Shown here: piece by piece, positions 1 to 5,708 of the stretch
Layout: every line of letters begins with the position of its first letter
Position numbering within the stretch: the stretch's first letter is position 1
Source of the DNA: Anaerolinea sp.
GTDB lineage: Bacteria; Chloroflexota; Anaerolineae; Anaerolineales; Anaerolineaceae
Assembly: GCA_013824385.1 (NCBI GenBank)
Contig: PNNU01000246.1
Coordinates: forward strand, 1-5,708
Length of the DNA: 5,708 nt
Reading direction: 5' to 3'
Position numbers and translations under genes: made by a program
Notes under the pieces: model-generated
Database searches by the model: none
Seen by the model: the letters and a program-made list of their open reading frames with translations, nothing else
What the model was told of the DNA's origin: nothing

Positions 1-14
1 CTCCGCACCAGAAA

Positions 15-21
15 AGAGGAG
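15..21 (+). promoter_or_regulatory. Ribosome binding site deciding the iolB start
   Basis: AGAGGAG lies 6 nt before ATG 28 and only 3 nt before the in-frame TTG 25. It matches the anti-Shine-Dalgarno core and selects the ATG. The same spacing is seen before the other genes in the operon. Confidence 0.8.
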
Positions 22-27
22 TTCTTG

Positions 28-903
28 ATGTCATCAACAAATTCTCATCTTCTTGTAAAACCGGATTTTTTACATCCGTTTTATATCACCATTACCCCTG
101 AAAGCGCGCAATGGGAGCATCTGCATTTTGCAGCAATCAAATTAAAAAGGGAGCAATCCTGGTCTTTTGATACTTCTGATTACGAGTTGGCGCTTACCAT
201 CCTTGGCGGAACATGTGATGTTACTTCCTCGGCAGGGAATTGGGAGAGCATCGGTTCACGCGAGGATGTTTTTCATGGGATGCCGACCACGCTTTATCTA
301 CCCCGGCATACAACTTTTACCGTAAAAGCAGTTAGCGAATCACTTGATTTCGCCTGCGGATGGGCAAAAACGGAAAAGGATTACCCGGCTGTTTTAGTAA
401 AACCTGAAGATGTCATCGTTGAGCTGCGAGGCGGCGATAACGTCTCACGCCAGATCAATAAGATGCTTCCGGCGGGTTTTCCGTGTGACCGGTTGGTCGT
501 CGTGGAAGTCTACACACCCTCCGGCAATTGGAGTTCTTACCCACCACACAAACATGACGAGCGAAAGCTCGACAACAAAGGTAATCTGATTGAGGCGGAT
601 CTGGAAGAAATCTATTTCTACAAGATCGATAAACCTGAAGGATACGCTTATCAGCGGATTTACACGGATGATCGCACTCTGGATGAATTATTTCTTGTGA
701 GTGACAGCCAGGCTGTTCTCTCACCTGAGGGATATCATCCCGTGGTGGCTGCACCAGGTTACAACGTCTATTACCTAAACATCCTGGCTGGTTCTGATCA
801 ATCCCTCGCCAGCAGTGATGATCCAACCTATTCATGGGTCAAAGAAACGTGGACGGAAATGGATAAACGCCTTCCCTTAGTATCGTTAAAAATGAATAAG
901 TGA
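28..903 (+). CDS. iolB: 5-deoxy-glucuronate isomerase (IolB), inositol catabolism
   Basis: Cytoplasmic isomerase that converts 5-deoxy-D-glucuronate to 2-deoxy-5-keto-D-gluconate, the step after IolD ring opening. The 291-residue product has the two-cupin layout of the IolB/KduI family: an N-terminal cupin over about residues 1-130 and a C-terminal cupin over about 140-280. The C-terminal cupin holds the likely metal ligands seen in this family: H174 and H176 in YPPHKHD, a Glu in LEEIYFYK (E193/E194), and H237 in GYHPVVAAPGYNVYYLN. The length is slightly above that of Bacillus subtilis IolB (about 271). The start is placed at ATG 28 rather than TTG 25 because AGAGGAG (15-21) is 6 nt from the ATG and only 3 nt from the TTG. 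The SHLLVKP N-terminus also fits the family. The frame is open to the left window edge, so an earlier start cannot be strictly excluded. The next gene follows after 15 bp, which supports co-transcription. Identification is firm; the metal residues are assigned by motif only. Confidence 0.95.
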   Translation: MSSTNSHLLVKPDFLHPFYITITPESAQWEHLHFAAIKLKREQSWSFDTSDYELALTILGGTCDVTSSAGNWESIGSREDVFHGMPTTLYLPRHTTFTVKAVSESLDFACGWAKTEKDYPAVLVKPEDVIVELRGGDNVSRQINKMLPAGFPCDRLVVVEVYTPSGNWSSYPPHKHDERKLDNKGNLIEADLEEIYFYKIDKPEGYAYQRIYTDDRTLDELFLVSDSQAVLSPEGYHPVVAAPGYNVYYLNILAGSDQSLASSDDPTYSWVKETWTEMDKRLPLVSLKMNK

Positions 904-918
904 TCCAAGGAGCATAAG

Positions 919-2007
919 ATGACCGAGTATAAAAGCAAGCTTCACCAAACCGTATCCACCACTCTTACTGATTATTGGAATGATTCATGTTCAATCGAAG
1001 AACTGACTTATGCGATTGATAACGGTGCAGTAGGTGCGACCACTAATCCAACCATTGTGGTGAACGTGTTGAAAAAAGAAATGGCTCTCTGGCAGGACCG
1101 GATTCATGAATTGATTCGCGAAAATGCCACATGGTCAGAATCTGAAGTCACATGGAAGTTAATCGAAGAGATGGCAGTTCGTGGAGCAGAATTATTGAAA
1201 CCCATCTTCGACCGAGAGAAAGGCAAGAAGGGCCGCCTTTCCATACAGACCAACCCGACCTTCTACCGGAATGCCAAAGCGATTACTGAACATGCTTTTC
1301 ACTTTAACACGCTTGCTCCAAATATGCAGATAAAAGTGCCGGTCACCAAAGCGGGGATTAAGGCTGTTGAAGAGGCTACCTGGCAAGGTGCGTCCATTAA
1401 TGCCACTGTTTGTTTCACTGTTCCACAAGCTGTCGCGGTTGCTGAAGCGGTGGAGCGCGGTCTCAATCGCCGGATTGCAGAAGGTAAACCCGTTAGTGAA
1501 ATGTCTCCGGTATGCACCATTATGGTTGGACGAACGGATGATTGGATGAAGGTAGTTTGCAAACGGGATGGCATTGAGATTGACCCGGCTTATCTGGATT
1601 GGGCGGGTATTGCTTGTATGAAAAAGGCATACTCTGTATTTCTGGAGCGTAAATATCGCACCCGTCTTTTGGCTGCGGCGTATCGTCAGTTGGGTCACTG
1701 GTCTGAATTTATTGGCGGCGATATCATTCTGACTATTCCGTATGAATGGCAGCTAAAGATCAATGCCAGCGATATTGAGGTGAAGGAACGCATGGCTGAC
1801 CCCGTAGATGCCAAAATACTATCCGAAATGCTTGCCAAAATTCCTGATTTTAGAATGGCCTATGAGGTGGATGGCATGACATGGGATCAATTTGATACCT
1901 ACGGTGCGACCGTGAGAACTTTGCGCGGATTTATGTCATCCTATCATGAAGTTCAAGGTTTGGTTCGCGAGTTTATGCTGCCCAACCCTGATGTAAAACC
2001 TGCCTAG
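919..2007 (+). CDS. Transaldolase/FSA-family class I aldolase in the inositol operon
   Basis: A 362-residue TIM-barrel protein of the transaldolase superfamily (Schiff-base aldolases). Motifs by eye: D22 in YWNDSCS (like Asp17 of E. coli TalB), GATTNPTIV at 39-47 (transaldolase signature), Q110 in RLSIQTNPT, Schiff-base K139 in MQIKVPVT, T163 in INATVCF (TalB Thr156), R205 in MVGRTDDW (TalB Arg181) and R256 in AAAYRQLG (TalB Arg228). Q110 replaces TalB Glu96 and matches Gln59 of fructose-6-phosphate aldolase. The KVPVT context is also FSA-like, which favours aldol cleavage over dihydroxyacetone transfer (inference). Residues about 181-197 form an insertion compared with TalB, and the protein is longer than TalB (317) and far longer than FSA (220). 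It lies 15 bp after iolB and 17 bp before iolD, with AAGGAG at 907-912. A role in cleaving 2-deoxy-5-keto-gluconate 6-phosphate or a related sugar phosphate is a hypothesis. It could instead be a housekeeping-type transaldolase recruited into the operon. Family assignment is firm; the substrate is unknown. Confidence 0.88.
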   Translation: MTEYKSKLHQTVSTTLTDYWNDSCSIEELTYAIDNGAVGATTNPTIVVNVLKKEMALWQDRIHELIRENATWSESEVTWKLIEEMAVRGAELLKPIFDREKGKKGRLSIQTNPTFYRNAKAITEHAFHFNTLAPNMQIKVPVTKAGIKAVEEATWQGASINATVCFTVPQAVAVAEAVERGLNRRIAEGKPVSEMSPVCTIMVGRTDDWMKVVCKRDGIEIDPAYLDWAGIACMKKAYSVFLERKYRTRLLAAAYRQLGHWSEFIGGDIILTIPYEWQLKINASDIEVKERMADPVDAKILSEMLAKIPDFRMAYEVDGMTWDQFDTYGATVRTLRGFMSSYHEVQGLVREFMLPNPDVKPA

Positions 2008-2024
2008 AGAAACAGGAGAATTGC

Positions 2025-3887
2025 ATGACCACGATTCGATTAACTATGGCGCAAGCCCTCATCCGCTTTTTAAAGAATCAATACGTCGAGCGTGATGGAA
2101 AACAAACCCCATTTTTCGCAGGTGTGCTTGGCATTTTCGGCCACGGCAATGTTGCCGGCATCGGGCAGGCTTTGCAAGAAAATCCCGATTTTCGCTACAT
2201 TATGGTGAGAAATGAACAGGCTGGCGTTCACATCGCCAGCGGTTTTACCAAAATGAAGAATCGCATGCAAACCTTTGCCTGCACTTCTTCCATTGGACCG
2301 GGGGCGACTAATATGGTCACTGGCGCCGCCCTGGCCACAATCAACCGTCTGCCAGTATTACTTTTACCTGGCGATATTTTTGCCCGCCGGAATGTTGCCC
2401 CTGTATTGCAGCAGTTGGAGTCGCCAAATACGCAGGATATCAGCGTCAACGATTGCTTCAAACCTGTCTCACGCTATTGGGACCGCATCAACCGGCCTGA
2501 TCAACTAATCACATCTCTGCCAGAAGCCATGCGTGTGTTGACCTCCCCTACGGATACAGGCGCTGTCACACTCTCATTACCGCAAGATGTACAGGCAGAA
2601 GCTTACGATTACCCCGAACAATTCTTTACCAAACGCGTTTGGCGCATCCACCGTCCCATGGCTGACCGCAGCCGCCTGGAGGATGCCATTAATATGATCA
2701 AGGCATCCAAACGTCCGCTCATTGTGGCGGGCGGCGGCGTGTTGTTTAGCGACGCCTGCAAGACCCTTGATAAGTTTGCACTTCAGACTGGAATTCCTGT
2801 TTGCGAAACCCAAGCCGGAAAAGGCTCTTTGGCTTACAACCATGTCTGTAGTCTAGGCGCAGTCGGAGCGACCGGCACTTTGGCAGCCAATCGTATGGCC
2901 CACGATGCCGATCTGGTGATTGGCATCGGTACACGTTATTCCGATTTCACCACCTCGTCCAAGACCGCCTTCCAAAACCCGGATGTGAAATTTATCAACA
3001 TAAATCTTTTTGAAATGGACGCCTACAAACACAGCGGCATCCCCATCACAGCAGATGCCAAAGTGACAATCGAGGAGTTAACCAAGGCTTTGAAATCATA
3101 CAAGGTTGAGGATTCTTATACCGTTGAGGTCGCTTCCTTAAAAGAAGCTTGGGAAAAAGAAACTGATCGCTTGTTCAATTTGAATCATTTGCCTGTGCCT
3201 GCGCAGAGTGAAGTCATCGGCGCCATCTGGGAAGCCGCAGAACCCAGGGATGTAATCCTCTCGGCGGCAGGCAGCCAACCCGGTGACTTGCATAAACTTT
3301 GGCGCGCGCTTACGCCAAATTCCTATCATATGGAATATGGCTATTCCTGTATGGCGTATGAAATTCCTGCCGGCATCGGTGTAAAAATGGCTGATCCCAG
3401 CCGGGAAGTTTTTGTCTGGGTCGGCGATGGCACTTATCTGATGAATCCAACCGAAATAGTCACCGCAGTTCAGGAGGGGATCAAACTTACCATAATTGTG
3501 GTGGATAACCACGGTTTTGGTTCGATTGGGGCTTTATCCAGTTCAATTGGCAGCAGCGGATTCGGCACAAGACTTAATTACCGTGACATAAAAACTGATC
3601 AGTTGACTGGAGAGCGTCTGGTAATCGATTATGCAGCCAATGCCGCCAGCCTGGGGGCTGTAGTCTACACCCCCAACTCAATTGCTTCCTTTAAAGAGGC
3701 ATTAAAGAAGGCGAAAGTAGAGACAACCACAACCGTGATTGTGATCAATACAGATCGCGAAGAGAAGGTTCCGGGTTACGAATCCTGGTGGGATGTGGCC
3801 ATTGCAGAAACATCAACGATGCCTTCAGTAGAAAAGGCCAGAAAAGCATACGAAGAGAATCGAAAGAAAGAAAAATTCTTTCTATAA
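2025..3887 (+). CDS. iolD: 3D-(3,5/4)-trihydroxycyclohexane-1,2-dione hydrolase (IolD)
   Basis: Thiamin-diphosphate-dependent C-C hydrolase that opens the cyclohexanedione ring to give 5-deoxy-D-glucuronate, the substrate of IolB. The 620 residues are close to B. subtilis IolD (about 637) and follow the acetolactate-synthase-like order. The N-terminal PYR domain (about 1-190) has the conserved glutamate E64 in VRNEQAGVHIASGF and a GPGATN segment at 91-96. The central domain (about 210-355) contains PLIVAGGGV and DLVIGIGTRYSDF. The C-terminal ThDP-binding domain (about 390-580) has G467-D468-G469 and, 26 residues after Asp468, D494-N495, giving metal ligands D468 and N495. The C-terminal ESWWDVAIAE is typical of IolD and helps separate it from acetolactate synthase and glyoxylate carboligase. 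The ATG has AGGAG (2014-2018) 6 nt upstream. The gene is intact and sits between the transaldolase-family gene and iolG. Function is assigned from family motifs plus operon context. Confidence 0.95.
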   Translation: MTTIRLTMAQALIRFLKNQYVERDGKQTPFFAGVLGIFGHGNVAGIGQALQENPDFRYIMVRNEQAGVHIASGFTKMKNRMQTFACTSSIGPGATNMVTGAALATINRLPVLLLPGDIFARRNVAPVLQQLESPNTQDISVNDCFKPVSRYWDRINRPDQLITSLPEAMRVLTSPTDTGAVTLSLPQDVQAEAYDYPEQFFTKRVWRIHRPMADRSRLEDAINMIKASKRPLIVAGGGVLFSDACKTLDKFALQTGIPVCETQAGKGSLAYNHVCSLGAVGATGTLAANRMAHDADLVIGIGTRYSDFTTSSKTAFQNPDVKFININLFEMDAYKHSGIPITADAKVTIEELTKALKSYKVEDSYTVEVASLKEAWEKETDRLFNLNHLPVPAQSEVIGAIWEAAEPRDVILSAAGSQPGDLHKLWRALTPNSYHMEYGYSCMAYEIPAGIGVKMADPSREVFVWVGDGTYLMNPTEIVTAVQEGIKLTIIVVDNHGFGSIGALSSSIGSSGFGTRLNYRDIKTDQLTGERLVIDYAANAASLGAVVYTPNSIASFKEALKKAKVETTTTVIVINTDREEKVPGYESWWDVAIAETSTMPSVEKARKAYEENRKKEKFFL

Positions 3888-3902
3888 ATCACACACTTGA
3901 TC

Positions 3903-3909
3903 AGAGGAG
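3903..3909 (+). promoter_or_regulatory. Ribosome binding site deciding the iolG start
   Basis: AGAGGAG lies 7 nt before ATG 3917. A nearer ATG at 3910 directly abuts the Shine-Dalgarno sequence, is out of frame with the long reading frame and is too close for normal initiation. The start at 3917 is therefore preferred, and the MSIRIGLIGAG N-terminus that follows is the normal beginning of a Rossmann fold. Confidence 0.8.
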
Positions 3910-3916
3910 ATGAACC

Positions 3917-4933
3917 ATGAGCATTCGTATCGGATTGATCGGCGCAGGAAGAATGGGGAAGGTGTTTGCCAATACACTGGCTTTTACCGTCTCGGAAGTG
4001 GATCTGGTGGCAGTGGCTGATTCCAACGAGAACACACTCGCAGAAGTCACCAACCGCTTCGGCATAAAGAAATCGTATCAAGATTACCGCCAGCTATTGG
4101 ATTCAAAAGATATTGATGCTGTCGTAATTACCACTCCCACAGGTACTCATGCCGAGGTTATTGCGGCTGCGGCAGCGGCGGGTAAAAACATCTTTAGTGA
4201 AAAACCGCTTTCTCAAGAACTGGATGCTTGTGACATGGCAATTGCGGCAGTAAAAAAAGCAGGTGTTAAGCTGCAGATGGGATTTATGCGCCGTTTTGAT
4301 GCACCTTACATGGCTGCAAAACAAAAGATACTTGAAGGTCAAATTGGAACACCAGTTATGTTCAAAGCGATCAGTCGCGACCCATACCGAACCAGTCTGG
4401 AATTCGCCAAACGCGAAAATAGTGGAGGCATGATTGTTGATATGGGTGTACATGATTTCGATATGGCACGCTGGTTGATGGGAAGTGAGATCACGCGAGT
4501 CTATAGCGAAGGAACCTGTCTTGCTTTTCCAGAACTGAAGGGTGTGGGTGATATTGATAACGTGGTCATCAACCTGCGCTTTGCCAACGAGGCTGTTGGA
4601 AATATAGATATCAGCCGCAATGCAGTTTACGGCTATGACATCCGCACAGAAGTGTTGGGTACCGAAGGCAGTCTGTGGATAGGATACCTACAGCAGACCC
4701 CCATGCTGATTCTCAACAGGCAGGGTGTTACCCATGATGTGGTTCCATTTTTCATGGAGCGTTTCGGATTGGCTTATGCCGAGGAGGTTCGCGCATTTGT
4801 GAAGAGCATCCTCAACAATACCGACCCAAGCCCTACGGGCGCGGATGCCCGCGCGGCGACCGTGGCCGGTATCGCAGCCACCCTTTCACTGGATGAACAA
4901 CGTCCAGTGTTGATCAGTGAAATTACCAAATAG
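3917..4933 (+). CDS. iolG: Inositol 2-dehydrogenase (IolG), Gfo/Idh/MocA family
   Basis: Cytoplasmic NAD-dependent oxidoreductase that oxidises the C2 hydroxyl of myo-inositol to 2-keto-myo-inositol, the entry step of the pathway. The 338 residues match the family length. The N-terminal Rossmann domain (about 1-120) has the dinucleotide motif GAGRMG at 9-14 and an acidic D35 at the end of the second strand, which favours NAD over NADP. It is followed by TPTGTHAE and by SEKPL with the catalytic K96. The C-terminal substrate domain contains GGMIVDMGVHDFDMARW, where D175 and H179 complete the Lys-Asp-His set (Lys97, Asp172, His176 in B. subtilis IolG). The gene lies 29 bp after iolD and 26 bp before the iolE-like gene. 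Paralogues of this family oxidise scyllo-inositol or other polyols, and the sequence alone cannot rule these out. Context with iolB, iolD and an iolE-like gene makes myo-inositol dehydrogenase the best call. Confidence 0.9.
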   Translation: MSIRIGLIGAGRMGKVFANTLAFTVSEVDLVAVADSNENTLAEVTNRFGIKKSYQDYRQLLDSKDIDAVVITTPTGTHAEVIAAAAAAGKNIFSEKPLSQELDACDMAIAAVKKAGVKLQMGFMRRFDAPYMAAKQKILEGQIGTPVMFKAISRDPYRTSLEFAKRENSGGMIVDMGVHDFDMARWLMGSEITRVYSEGTCLAFPELKGVGDIDNVVINLRFANEAVGNIDISRNAVYGYDIRTEVLGTEGSLWIGYLQQTPMLILNRQGVTHDVVPFFMERFGLAYAEEVRAFVKSILNNTDPSPTGADARAATVAGIAATLSLDEQRPVLISEITK

Positions 4934-4946
4934 AACTCATTTTATT

Positions 4947-4953
4947 AAGGGAG
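4947..4953 (+). promoter_or_regulatory. Ribosome binding site of the iolE-like gene
   Basis: AAGGGAG lies 6 nt before ATG 4960, in the 26-bp gap after the iolG stop. It fixes the start of the 3'-truncated reading frame and shows that the gene has its own translation signal rather than being coupled by overlap to iolG. Confidence 0.75.
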
Positions 4954-4959
4954 AGAATA

Positions 4960-5708
4960 ATGATCAAAATAGCAAATGCACCATGCTCCTGGGGAGCTCT
5001 TGAGTTTGACCTGCAAGGAAAGCCAGCCACTTTTGATGTAGTGTTGGATGAAATGCAGAAGACCGGATATGAAGGCACTGAGTTGGGTGATTGGGGATTC
5101 ATGCCTACTGATCCTGACGTTCTGAAGAAGGAACTGGCAAAACGCTCATTAACCATGCTGGGCGCATTCGTCCCCGTGGCGCTCAATGATGAAACCACAC
5201 ATCAAAAAGGCGAAGAAGCAGCTCTCAAGGTTGCCCGACTATTATCTGCAGTTGAAGGGTCATCCCCGGTTATCGTGCTCGCCGACAACAACGGCAGTAT
5301 CCCTGAACGAACACAAAATGCCGGACGCGTGACCCCCGAGATGGGATTGAGTGAAGCCGAATGGAAGACATTTGCCAAGGGTGTTGAACGTATCGCAAAA
5401 GCAGTGAAAAGCGAAACCGGCATGCGCCTGGTTTTCCATCACCACTGCGGCGGTTATGTAGAAACGCCTGCAGAAATTGACAAGCTGCTCGCCCTCACCG
5501 ATCCTTCTCTCGTGGGTATCTGCCTGGATACCGGTCATTACCAATTTGCCGGCGGCGACCCGGTGAAATTCCTGCAGGCCAATGCCAAACGTGTTTGGCA
5601 CATGCACTTCAAGGATTGTGAACCCGCCATTGCTGAGCAGTCTCGCAAAGAGGGTTGGGATTACTTTAAATCGGTTGAAAAAGGTGTCTTCTGTGAACTC
5701 GGCAAGGG
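4960..5708 (+). CDS. iolE: Inosose dehydratase-like protein (IolE family), 3' end cut by window
   Basis: Partial reading frame: 249 full codons plus the first two bases of a Gly codon, with no stop before the window edge. It belongs to the xylose-isomerase-like TIM-barrel family (sugar phosphate isomerase/epimerase, COG1082 type) that includes IolE, IolH and IolI. Visible family segments are NAPCSWGALEFD at 6-17, TGYEGTELGDWG at 35-46, VFHHHCGGYVETPAEID from 158, CLDTGHYQFAGGDP from 188, VWHMHFKD at 212-219 and FCELGKG from 244. Likely metal or catalytic residues are D190, H193, H216 and E246, plus a residue in the 160-168 segment. IolE dehydrates 2-keto-myo-inositol to 3D-(3,5/4)-trihydroxycyclohexane-1,2-dione, which is the one ring-stage step not covered by the other genes here, so IolE is the best call. 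IolH or the inosose isomerase IolI remain possible. About 50 residues are missing compared with a usual length near 300. Confidence 0.8.
   Translation, partial: MIKIANAPCSWGALEFDLQGKPATFDVVLDEMQKTGYEGTELGDWGFMPTDPDVLKKELAKRSLTMLGAFVPVALNDETTHQKGEEAALKVARLLSAVEGSSPVIVLADNNGSIPERTQNAGRVTPEMGLSEAEWKTFAKGVERIAKAVKSETGMRLVFHHHCGGYVETPAEIDKLLALTDPSLVGICLDTGHYQFAGGDPVKFLQANAKRVWHMHFKDCEPAIAEQSRKEGWDYFKSVEKGVFCELGK

Noticed and set aside
455..835. Minus-strand open frame of 126 codons opposite iolB
   Set aside because: It is a shadow of the iolB C-terminal cupin; its product is rich in Cys, Arg and Pro with no domain, as expected of antisense translation.
1192..1698. Minus-strand open frame of 168 codons opposite the transaldolase-family gene
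   Set aside because: The + strand carries clear family motifs through the same bases (RLSIQ, KVPVT, VGRTDDW). The antisense translation has no recognisable domain, and no other minus-strand gene lies nearby.
3138..3512. Minus-strand open frame of 124 codons opposite iolD
   Set aside because: It overlaps the essential ThDP-binding part of IolD, has no recognisable motif and is best explained as codon-bias shadow.
2025..3887. Acetolactate synthase or glyoxylate carboligase as the identity of the ThDP enzyme
   Set aside because: The IolD-type C-terminus (ESWWDVAIAE), the N-terminal extension and the iolB/iolG/iolE-like neighbours fit IolD much better.
3888..3916. Possible terminator or regulatory element between iolD and iolG
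   Set aside because: The gap is 29 bp with no convincing GC-rich hairpin followed by a T tract; it mainly holds the iolG ribosome binding site.
3776..4081. Minus-strand open frame crossing the iolD/iolG junction
   Set aside because: Although it spans an intergenic gap, it is mostly antisense to the IolD C-terminus and the IolG Rossmann fold, and its product shows no family features.
4157..4183. GC-rich, repeat-like GCG/GCA tract
   Set aside because: It encodes the alanine-rich helix at residues 81-90 of IolG, a normal feature of this Rossmann fold, not an independent repeat.
4923..5607. Three minus-strand open frames opposite the iolE-like gene
   Set aside because: The + strand frame from 4960 has a good ribosome binding site and clear IolE-family motifs and stays open to the window edge; the minus-strand frames are shadows.

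Overview
This window is the middle of a catabolic operon for myo-inositol. Five genes lie head to tail on the + strand and fill almost the whole sequence: iolB (5-deoxy-glucuronate isomerase), a transaldolase/fructose-6-phosphate-aldolase family gene, iolD (trihydroxycyclohexanedione hydrolase), iolG (inositol 2-dehydrogenase), and an iolE-like gene (inosose dehydratase family) that runs off the right edge. The gaps between genes are only 15, 17, 29 and 26 bp. Each gene has a strong purine-rich Shine-Dalgarno sequence about 6-7 nt before its ATG, so the five are very probably one transcript. No promoter, terminator, RNA gene, mobile element, CRISPR array or notable repeat is visible, and no stretch over 300 bases lacks a gene.

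How the genes work together (established Iol pathway, applied here by family recognition): IolG oxidises myo-inositol to 2-keto-myo-inositol (scyllo-inosose). The IolE-type protein dehydrates this to 3D-(3,5/4)-trihydroxycyclohexane-1,2-dione. IolD hydrolyses the ring to 5-deoxy-D-glucuronate, and IolB isomerises that to 2-deoxy-5-keto-D-gluconate (DKG). The next steps are the kinase IolC, the aldolase for DKG-6-phosphate (IolJ, or the domain fused to some IolC proteins) and malonate-semialdehyde dehydrogenase IolA. None of these is seen here; they could lie outside the window.

The unusual element is the gene at 919-2007. It encodes a class I aldolase of the transaldolase superfamily, not a canonical Iol protein. 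By eye it keeps the Schiff-base lysine and the two phosphate-site arginines. It carries Gln where transaldolase B has its catalytic Glu96, and Gln is also what fructose-6-phosphate aldolase (FSA) has at that position. This suggests a true aldolase rather than a dihydroxyacetone-transferring transaldolase. Because it sits between iolB and iolD, a role in cleaving DKG-6-phosphate, or another inositol-derived sugar acid, is an attractive but unproven hypothesis.

Organism: a bacterium of intermediate G+C (roughly half by eye) with strong AGGAG-type ribosome binding sites and ATG starts. The lineage cannot be fixed from this window. An environmental Gram-positive or Chloroflexota (Anaerolineae-like) bacterium is a weak guess based on general sequence character only.
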